Assembly: GCA_031841125.1 (NCBI GenBank)
Contig: CM063109.1
Coordinates: forward strand, 10,702,321 to 10,766,320
Source of the DNA: Acanthococcus lagerstroemiae
Taxonomy: Eukaryota > Arthropoda > Insecta > Hemiptera > Eriococcidae
Direction: 5' to 3'
Length of the DNA stretch: 64,000 nucleotides
The position numbers and the translations under genes were made by a program. The notes beneath the pieces were generated by a model. It saw nothing but the letters and a program-made list of their open reading frames with translations. It was not told the DNA's origin and searched no databases. Shown here piece by piece: positions 56,512 through 64,000 of this stretch. The first letter of the stretch is position 1, and each line of letters opens with the position of its first letter.

Positions 56512-58740
56512 CTGCCCCCTCCTTAAGCCTGGACGTCCTGGCCAGGCTAAAGGTCTTCTTTATGGTCACCATGCCAGACTGCCAAACGATCAAGGTGCAC
56601 GACTTTGGCTCGTCCACCACCAAGCTTCCGAATCTGGTATACAACATTGTTGATCCGCTCAAGTACGGTGTATGGTCCTTCCCAATAACTCTGTAACTTC
56701 GGGTTCCGTCCTCTCTTTCGTTGCGGATTGTAAAACCAGACATGGTCCCCAGCCTGGAAGTCGACCTCGTTGGCTTTGATGTTGTAGCGAGTCTTCATCC
56801 GGTCGCTGGCAATTCGCAAGTGATTTTGGACCATGCGATGAGTAGTATCAAGCTTTTCCTCTCAGTTGGCTAACAAATGTTAAATGTTGTGGAAGAGGTG
56901 GTGGTTACACCGAGTGCTCAGACTTTAATGTCCATTGCACTATGCCTCTAACGTGTTGAGCCATATGTAGTAGCGCCAGGTTGCTTTCTACCATGTAGTA
57001 CTACACCAACTTCACTAGCTGGGTTATTACAACCCTGAGTTCCGTTGGAGCACCCCCGCCGACGCTCAGACTGGTAACAGATTGCATGCTTTTCCATTAC
57101 CTCTGCCGCTAACTGTTGCGTCTCAATACGTTCCAGGTAATAGTTGTACAATGCACGTAGACATTACCTGAAACGCTGGCTGTAGCAGTATTCGAACTCG
57201 GGACCTTTGTATTTCAAAAGCCGCCGTTCTTACCGCTACACCACCAAGGTTACAGTTGGCTAACAAACTCGTCCACCAGTTGCGGTTGTTGAGGTGGAGT
57301 TCCAAACTCCAGATCACATGGTAATTGTAACTCCCGGCCAAAGACGACCTTTGCGGGAGTGTGCTGCGTACTTTCATGGACGGCTGATCTGTAGGCCAAC
57401 AGAAATATCGGGATGTGTTGGTCCCAGTCTCTTTGGTGCTCGGCAACGACTTTGGTCAGATATTCCTTGAGTGTTTGGGTGAATTGCTCAACTATGCCGT
57501 TGGATTGCGGATGCAGCGGAGTAGTTTTTGTCTTTCAAATTCCCAGAAGCTGACATACTTCTTTGAATAACTTGGATTCGAAGTTCCTCCCCTAGTCTGT
57601 ATGTAGCTCCAGTGGGACAGCATAATGTGTGATCCAGTTCTCCAACAGTGTCCTGGCCACTACCTCAGCGTCCTGTGTTGGCATCGGGTATACTTCAGGC
57701 CATTTACTGAAATAATCGCCAACACACAATACATACCAGTTTCCAGCATCTGAGAGCAGGAATGGTCCTGCAATATCCACTGCGACCCGTTCAAATGGAT
57801 ATCCAACGTTGTACTTCTGCATCCTCCTGCCAGACCAAGTTTGTGGCCCTTTTACTGCCGCACAAGTGGTGCAGGTGGCACCAGTCTTCCACATCTTCCT
57901 TGTACATCGGCCAGTAGAAGCGCCTTCAAATCTTCGCTAGGGTTGTGGTGCCCAGATGCCCTCCTAACACTTGGTTATGTACTCCATGTAAGATTTCCAG
58001 AACTTTCTTCCATGGAATGATGGTCTGCATTTGCACTGTTGTGCCATCTTCCGACTCCGAAGCGCGCACCAGAGGGCCGTCACTAATGCGCAGCGAGTCC
58101 CACTGAGCCCACAGAGCTTTCAGCTGTCGCAACTGATCCGAAATCTCCTGTCACAGTGGTCTTTTGCCGGCTTGCTTGGCCTGTACAATCCAGCTAAGGA
58201 CTTCAACCTCCAGCTGATCTTTCTTCAGTGCATCACTAGACTGTAGCAATACCCGATTAACAGACGCAAGTACCTTCTTCTCCAGTCACTGACAAAACTG
58301 ACAGTCTGCAGGGCACGGTCGCCTCGACAATCCGTCCGTATTCCCATGGCTTTTACCTTTCCGGAACTGTATCTCATAGGAATATTCCTGTAGCTGCTGA
58401 AACCACCTTGCAATCTGTCCCTCGGGATATTTGAAGGACAGGAGCCACTGTAATGCCAAATGGTCAGTCCGGAGAGTAAATTTCTGGCCATACAGATACT
58501 CGTGGAATTGGCGCAAAGTTTTGACTATAGTAAGGAGCTCTCTCCTAGTGACACAGTAGTTCCGCTCAGACCCTGAAAGAGACCGCTCATTCCCATCTTC
58601 CAGCTGGGCGAGTACACCTCTGGTAGCTGTGTTGCTGGCGTCTGTGTCCACAATAAATGGCTGCTGCTGCTTTGGCAAAGCCAAGATTGGAGCAGTACAG
58701 TTCAACAGCTTCTCCAATTTCTCAAAGGCTTCCATGCACT
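56512..58740 (-). pseudogene. Gypsy-type RNase H and integrase region
   Basis: RNase H at 58735-58286: VDTDASNTATRGVLAQ, RRELLTIVKTLRQFHEYLYG, LRTDHLALQWLL, GKSHGNTDGLSRRP. The integrase H2C2 zinc domain is around 58000-57860 (HGVHNQVLGGH ... CTTC). The catalytic core at 57894-57592 begins FERVAVDIAGPF and continues to LELHTD, where a TAG interrupts. Further core sequence (HPQSNGIVEQ) follows to 57270. A GPY/F-type C-terminal module (WEGPYTVLERINNVVYQI) is at 56834-56547. Stops and frameshifts make it inactive, and the SINE at 56878-57252 splits the integrase C-terminus. Confidence 0.85.
56878..57252 (-). repeat. tRNA-derived SINE, family 2, with LINE-like tail
   Basis: Perfect 15-bp target duplication CAGTTGGCTAACAAA at 56863-56877 and 57253-57267. 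Minus-strand head: A-box TGGTGTAGCGG (57233-57243) and B-box-like GAGTTCGAATAC (57188-57199). The distal tail (about 56890-56960) reads, on the minus strand, GTGCAATGGACATTAAAGTC, then TGAGCACTCGGTG. This matches the 3' ends of the RNase H LINEs at 11820-11885 and 38550-38575. The 375-bp unit is intact in outline. Confidence 0.9.
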
Positions 58741-58945
58741 TGTCTGTCTAAACAAATTCCTGGCGATCTTTTGTTAGCTGATGCAGTGGTGGGACAATAC
58801 TAGCAAAGTCTCGGATGTACCTTTGGTGGTAGGAACAGAATCCGAGAGTCTGACACTTACCCACTGGAACGGGCCACTTTTCCACTGTAGATAGCGTATA
58901 TGGGTTTGTGTGGATACCTTCCTTGGAGATAACATGGCCCTAGAA

Positions 58946-59506
58946 TCATACCTCCTTCTGGGCTAGGGAACACTTCTTAGGTGACAGCTTCAACCCGGCA
59001 CTCTGGAACCTGGAGAACACATGTCTGACCTTATCTAGGTGTTGCTGCAGGGTAGATCCTCTGAAGATGACCACATCATTGAGATACGCTAGGCAGATCT
59101 TGCCTAGTAGGCCTTGCAGGACTGTCTCCATCAAATGCTTGAATGTAGCTGGCACATTACACAGCCCAAAGGGCATCACTGTGTACTGCCAGAGTCCGGA
59201 ACTAGTTGAGAACACTGTCTTCTCTTCATCCTCTGGATGTAGGACTACTTGGTGGTAACCATTCTTCAAATTCACTGTTACATACCACTTACTTCCACCT
59301 AGTAGACCCAGTGTGTCGTCGATCCGCAGCAATGGGTAACTGTCTTTCCAAGTTACATTATTCAGCCGATGATAATCCACACAGAACCGCGTTGTACCAT
59401 CCTTCTTTAGTACCAGCACAATGGGGGATGTCCATGGACTTGAAGATGGCTTAATAACCCCCTGTCTATGCAGGTCATTGATCATTTGGTTGACTTCCTC
59501 TTCCAT
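58946..59506 (-). pseudogene. Gypsy-type reverse transcriptase
   Basis: A 186-codon frame: VIKPSSSPWTSPIVLVLKKD, FCVDYHRLNNVT, then YHQVVLHPEDEEKTVFST, YTVMPFGLCNVPATF and the catalytic block YLNDVVIF, in which the first of the two metal-binding aspartates is Asn. So the enzyme would be inactive even without the surrounding stops. A further C-terminal RT stretch runs to the RNase H region through a frameshift (58740-58940). Confidence 0.88.
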
Positions 59507-60410
59507 TTCATAGGCCTGGGCTTGTCAAACTGTGCCTTTTTTTCTGGAGCTTTCTCATGCAGCTTCCAGCTCCAGGGCTTGTGCCAAAGCAGACTGAGAG
59601 TGTTGGTGGTTGCCAACTCTCACCAACATCTAAATATGCTCATCCTCAATTCCATCAATAAAGGCCCAAGCCGCAGTTTCCTCTCTGAATTCTTTCAAGG
59701 ACGTTGGGTAGGTGGCGTTGGTAAGGCGAACTATTTCTGCTTCAAAGGCTTGAAGCAATTTTCCCTGCCTCTGTGACTGGACCTTCAGTTCCCGTTTCCG
59801 CAGCTGCTTTATATTGGCTTGCCCATATCAGTGTTTCAAAGCTTTCACCAGCTTCTGGAAATTCCTCTGGTTCTCAGTTGGAACAGTCTTCAGCACGTTC
59901 ATTGCGGCTCCTTACAGGTTGGCGACCAATACTGTGGCCTTTGTTGCCTTATCCCAGCCATGATTGGCAACCACTGCCTCAAACTGAACCAGGAAGGTCT
60001 CCTATGAATACTGCCCATTGAACGTTGGTGGTTTCACATTCATGGATCCACTACTACTCGAAGCTGGAACCATTTGGCATAGATGGCTGTCTGGAGCTTC
60101 CACTGACAATGCGCCGGCAGCTAAATCCATGTGGGTAGGCTGCTGGCTACCTGGAGGTACTGCCACTGACGTTGTAGTGCGGCCAGTCTGGAATGTACTG
60201 GAGAGCAGCAGCCGTTGTCGACCCTTTGTCTTCTGGTTCTAGTTCCACATCAAAATCAAAAGTTTCTGGGTCCTTACCTTCACCTCTCAGGAAGGTTTCC
60301 AGCCGCTGGACCAGTTCCGCTTTTGAACCGATAGTGAAAGGTCACGGTTCTTTAATTCCTCCCGAAGCTCTTTCTGCGACAGTTCAAACAACTTTTTCGG
60401 ATCCATTGCG
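59507..60410 (-). pseudogene. Gypsy-type gag remnant joined to RT
   Basis: The frame starting at the ATG near 60407 (MDPKKLFELSQKELREELK) is broken by stops and shifts. Capsid-like blocks (PPTFNGQYS.ETFLVQFEAV, NHGWDKATKATVLVANL) lie at 60030-59900. About 400 bp further on the sequence runs directly into the RT start (EEEVNQMINDLHRQG). No CCHC zinc knuckle and no protease DTG motif could be found, so a block between capsid and RT has been deleted. Confidence 0.65.
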
Positions 60411-60535
60411 AATGTAGAGTTTTGATGACGCTCACTTCAACGTGAAACACCGAATCCACAGAACGCGAATGTCCAAACAAATGTCCAAGCGAGATCTTCA
60501 CGACGCGTACTGTCAAATCTCACTTCTGACACCAA

Positions 60536-60820
60536 TGTAACGAGATTCGCACCGAAAAACGCACAAAAACACGTGCTAAGAACTTTTAATATCACACTAA
60601 TACAAACGCACGAAAACAGTAGCTAGATTGCTTTGAAAAACGCACAGTTAATCGCATACAAAAACTAGACTATACGACATCAGCCAGCGGCCTTTATATA
60701 TCCCGGCATTATTGGTGAAACTCCTTATCGCTCTCGTTATATCGAACTTCTATTCTGCTGCTCGAAGCGTGTCGATCTTTCTTCGCTTATCTCGAATGTT
60801 CGGGAGCGTTCTTCGCCACA
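60536..60820 (-). repeat. 5' LTR (right)
   Basis: 285 bp; same termini as the left LTR. Differences are scattered substitutions and small indels. Confidence 0.88.
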
Positions 60821-60825
60821 ATATA

Positions 60826-61290
60826 CATATAACTTGATTATCTACTTGTTTATTCATAACAACTCCACCTGCTTACCCTTTTATTCTCTTTGTATTTATT
60901 ATTCTAAAATCGCATGCCAAAAATCATTCTCCTCTTTCCACCTTACTTCACTTATTCCAACTATTTCTCGGTCAAGTCTCTTCGTTTCTCTCTTAAGATT
61001 CTCTAATCTTCCAACTCCATTCAAACTTTCATATTCCAAGTTTCTATTTCAATTGCACTTTTCTTTTCAAAACTTTCCCGTGATGATGCTCCCTGAAGTA
61101 TAGTTCCCTTCTGTACATCGGAGTGCGCAGCTTTTTACGTTCGGAAAAATGATATACCTGTTTTGGAACACCATTATCAGTAATTAATATCTGGAAAAGC
61201 TAAATTTCCTGGAAAGCGATACTGTTGTAGATTTTCATTGCTTCCAACAGGTTTTATCTGTCGGAGTTTGCCTTCTTCTAAGTCCTTTTT
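60826..61290 (-). pseudogene. 5' end of the LINE family seen at 1285-4690
   Basis: Matches 4205-4690 throughout (TTATTCATAACAACTCC, TTATTCCAACTATTTC, GCAGCTTTTTACGT, TTTCATTGCTTYCAACAGG). Only the 5' UTR and the endonuclease start remain, and the frame is broken. Directly adjoins the gypsy element. Confidence 0.75.
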
Positions 61291-61819
61291 GTCACGACTT
61301 TAACAATATATAACCTGATAGAGATTCTTTATTTTCTTTTATTTCTTACGCTTCAGTCTCCTCACCATGGCAAGCCTTATCACCCAAGAGGAGGACATAT
61401 ACACAAAAAATAAATAAATTCCACCTTAACATTCTCATTTCTGGAGAATGACCTCTCTATGCTTATTCGTATACATAAGGAAAATTATAACATGAAATAA
61501 ACGAAAGGTGTACTGACAATGAGAGAAGCGAACGGAAAAGCTTCGCGAGTGATGGATCTGAAGGCTTTCTAAGCTGACCCGAACAAAACCACTGTGCCAA
61601 ATTCAAGGGTTGATTTGCAGTCGTCGCCCCGCTCTTGTTTCCAATTTAAAACAATTAATTCGAGCAACTTGTCCTTTATTTCGACCCGAGAATTCACGGC
61701 TGATTGTTGACACCTTGAAAATGTACTCTTTTTCCAACCTCGTGAAAATCCTCGCTTCGGCTGCCTGTAAAGAAATCGTTAACATACTTTTCTCTCATTT
61801 GTCGCTCATTTTGTTTCAG
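61291..61819 (+). other. End of intron 3 of nAChRalpha1
   Basis: No repeat recognised. Ends with a strong acceptor (TCGCTCATTTTGTTTCAG) at 61819. Confidence 0.6.
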
Positions 61820-62000
61820 CGCCGATGGGAACTACGAAGTAACTATAATGACGAAAGCAATGGTCTACTACACCGGCAGGGTGGTGTGGAAACCTCCAGC
61901 AATTTACAAATCGTTCTGCGAAATAGATTTAGAATATTTTCCATTCGACGAACAAACCTGCTTGCTCAAGTTTGGCTCTTGGACGTACGACGGATTCAAG
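61820..62000 (+). CDS. nAChRalpha1: nAChRalpha1, exon 4 (Cys-loop)
   Basis: 181 nt; the first base completes Asn119, then [35 protein letters not shown] and [10 protein letters not shown] (residues 120-179). The Cys-loop is C152 to C166 with 13 residues between, the hallmark of the family. FGSWTYDG is binding-site loop B. SFCEID and [10 protein letters not shown] favour alpha1 over alpha2/alpha3 types. Acceptor TTTCAG at 61819, donor GTACCC at 62001; this donor is weaker than the others (GTACCC, against GTAAGT-like elsewhere). Confidence 0.95.
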
Positions 62001-62079
62001 GTACCCTCCTGTATTTCATTTCACTTCAGTAATTTTCACCACACACTTCACATTTTAATGCGGTTTGTACTTGTCGCAG

Positions 62080-63054
62080 CTCGATCTGCAGCATTTATCC
62101 GGCGATCCAAATTCAGACACCGTCGATTACGGCATGGACTTGCAAGACTATTACCTGTCGGTCGAGTGGGACGTGATGAAAGTGCCAGCAGTGCGGCACG
62201 AGCAATACTACAGCTGTTGCGAAGAGCCGTACCTGGACATCGTCTTCAATATAACGTTGAGACGTAAAACGCTCTTCTACACCGTGAACCTGATCATCCC
62301 TTGCGTGGGTCTTTCTTTCCTGTCCGTGCTCGTGTTTTACCTGCCCTCCGACTCCGGCGAGAAAGTCTCGCTCTGTATTTCGGTGCTCGTATCGTTAACC
62401 GTGTTCTTCTTGCTGTTGGCCGAGATCATACCGCCGACGTCGCTGACGGTGCCGTTACTCGGCAAATACTTGCTCTTTACCATGGTGCTGGTCACACTAT
62501 CAGTGGTCGTCACCATCGCTGTGCTTAACGTGAACTTCCGTTCGCCGGTCACCCATCGTATGAAGCCGTGGGTGTATAAGGTGTTTATACAGATACTGCC
62601 GAAAATGTTGTTCATAGAACGACCGAAGAAAGAGGCGCACGAAGACGAAGACCGGCCCGAAGAAGTGCTGACCGGCGTTTTCGAGATGCCTCGGCTGGAC
62701 GGCTTCACGCCGTACTCGGGTCATTCAAACTTCCCGGACCCGTCCAGCATCGACTACTCGATACCGACGCTCGGTCTTCCGGCTCCGCGGTACGACACCA
62801 CCACCTCGGCCAGTACTGTGTTGCCCAGCCTCGAGGAGGTGCAGTTCAACAGCGAATGCGCCTTGAACGACGAGTACATCAACGGCAACGACGCCGGCAT
62901 TCCGGATATCTCCGACATGCCGGAGCTGGCCGCCGGGAACGTGCAGGACGGCAGCCCGGTATTCGAAACAGACAGGGTACGCTCGACCGAGAAGGCGGTC
63001 GAGGATGCCAAGTTTATCGCTCAACATGTGAAGAATAAGAACAGATTCGATGAG
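62080..63054 (+). CDS. nAChRalpha1: nAChRalpha1, exon 5 (loop C, M1-M3, cytoplasmic loop)
   Basis: 975 nt, residues 180-504. [16 protein letters not shown] carries the vicinal cysteines C225-C226 that define an alpha subunit (binding-site loop C). M1 is about 245-267 ([20 protein letters not shown]), M2 about 274-296 ([20 protein letters not shown]) preceded by DSGEK, which marks a cation channel, and M3 about 306-330 ([20 protein letters not shown]). [13 protein letters not shown] follows, then a variable M3-M4 loop rich in Pro, Ser and Asp. The exon ends in the amphipathic MA helix ([21 protein letters not shown]). An N-glycosylation sequon is at NIT (residues 236-238). Intron 4 is only 79 bp (62001-62079). 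Donor GTGAGT at 63055, phase 0. M4 is not in the window. Confidence 0.95.
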
Positions 63055-64000
63055 GTGAGTTGTACGCATTTGATCGTTCGTTTGATGTAATTAGCCTATG
63101 TGTGATCTTTGCTGACAAAACATACCTTGGTGCTGAATTTTTCAAAATCGTCTTCAATGTTTACTCTTTTTTATGGGAAGATGAGGTTATTTGTAGTGGA
63201 AAGAGGGGCTAAAATAAATGTTGTGTTTTGCTAGTAGGGGCAAAACTTTTTTCGGCGGTGGTACTATCATTTACTCCTTACAGAGCCTGGATGCTTACGA
63301 AGGATTAGACGTCAAATTCAGAGACACAAATCGTCGATTTCTGTCTTTGAAACTAGCACAGATACAAGTCGTTGAAGTTGAAAAATCAAAATGATCATTT
63401 TTGTAAAGAAGAACAAAATTAAAAATGAACATGCTGCAAGACTGTTAAATGCTTTCCCTGTTTCCAGGAGCGAAAGGGCGAAACTATACATGGGTGTGGA
63501 GAGTTAACCCCCCCCCCCAATAATTTGGCAGTCGGCAAATTTTGAAACAGTTCATTTGAATTTCTCATTTTTATGAAAGTTTCGTTTATTTTATTTATTT
63601 ATTTATTATTATTATTTTTTTTTTTTTCAAATAAAAAATATTTCGATTAAAAAATTGGCTAATTTTTAATTTTTAAAAGATTTTGTCGACGAATTTTTAG
63701 TTTTCAAAAAATATTTGTCGTCTTCGCCTCCCCAAACTGAAAGTAAAATTTCGTTTCTGAAAATGGAGTACCCGAGACTCCGGTCAGAGACTAGTCAGTC
63801 AAAAGCCGAAGGTTTCAAGCTGAGTACCGAACGTTATCTGAAAGGTTGAAACAAAGCTGAGATGTGGAAGATACTTCGAAAATCTGAAAGTTGGTAACAA
63901 ACGTTGAATTTCGAATTTCAATTACTATATTCTGTTCTTACTAGATTCTCTGTTTGACCTACAGCCTAAAACTTAAGAAAGTTGAACATTTTATTAAAAT
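63055..64000 (+). other. Intron 5 of nAChRalpha1, start
   Basis: Begins GTGAGTTG. No TM4-coding exon seen up to 64000. Contains a C run at 63510 and a T-rich stretch near 63600-63630. Confidence 0.7.

Larger units (their letters stand above)
56230..60820 (-). mobile_element. Ty3/gypsy-type LTR retrotransposon, complete ends, inactive
   Basis: LTRs at 56230-56511 and 60536-60820 start TGTAACG and end TTCTTCGCCACA on the plus strand, about 10 percent different by eye. The flanks ATAT (56226-56229 and 60821-60824) are a 4-bp duplication. On the minus strand a purine tract (AAGGAGGGGGCAG) precedes the 3' LTR, and TGGTGTCAGAAGTGAG adjoins the 5' LTR as a primer-binding site whose tRNA I did not assign. 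The internal order gag, RT, RNase H, integrase is that of Ty3/gypsy. No envelope gene. It lies in intron 3 of nAChRalpha1, antisense to it, and carries a SINE at 56878-57252. Confidence 0.88.

Noticed and set aside
56230..60820. Endogenous retrovirus with envelope
   Set aside because: The internal region ends in the integrase C-terminal module next to the purine tract; there is no room for, or trace of, an envelope gene.

Overview
The window is insect nuclear DNA: spliced genes with GT-AG introns, AT-rich introns packed with decayed transposons, and no bacterial-style gene packing. The only host genes I can support are two nicotinic acetylcholine receptor (nAChR) alpha-type subunit genes. The insect order cannot be fixed from this sequence.

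Host genes. A plus-strand gene runs from 25419 past the right edge. Five coding exons are visible (25419-25619, 47069-47113, 56054-56163, 61820-62000, 62080-63054). They encode the signal peptide, the ligand-binding domain with Cys-loop and vicinal cysteines, transmembrane segments M1-M3 and the M3-M4 loop. M4 lies beyond 64000. The sequence looks like insect nAChR alpha1. About 1.44 kb upstream, on the minus strand, is exon 1 of a second subunit (23787-23975) that looks like insect alpha2; the rest of that gene is off the left edge or hidden in short exons I could not find. The two genes are head to head around a GC-rich segment, probably a shared bidirectional promoter.

The rest is mobile DNA in introns and flanks. 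From 1 to 16 kb: a decayed non-LTR element broken by nested MITEs, two tRNA-derived SINEs (one family), a jockey-like tail, a TATCGATA-rich MITE, a 182-bp triplicate repeat and a LINE 3' end with RNase H. From 16.8 to 23.5 kb: a ~350-bp tandem array split by a TA-flanked DNA transposon, itself holding a hAT-like element, a jockey-like LINE and a polypurine hairpin, and split again by an R1-like fragment. Intron 1 of the alpha1 gene (25.6-47.1 kb) holds a hAT-like MITE, an inverted pair of Penelope-like 3' ends, several LINE relics, and one LINE (39.9-46.1 kb) split by two palindromic foldback elements. Intron 2 (47.1-56.1 kb) holds a pogo-like element with a zinc-finger ORF and a hAT element with a perfect 8-bp target duplication. 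Intron 3 (56.2-61.8 kb) holds a full-length but dead Ty3/gypsy-type element carrying a SINE with a perfect 15-bp duplication. The 3' tail of that SINE matches the 3' end of the RNase H LINEs at 12 and 38 kb.

Nothing here is a clearly new gene system. The most useful observations are the divergent receptor pair, the SINE/LINE tail pairing, the two foldback elements, and several nested insertions whose target duplications give their order.
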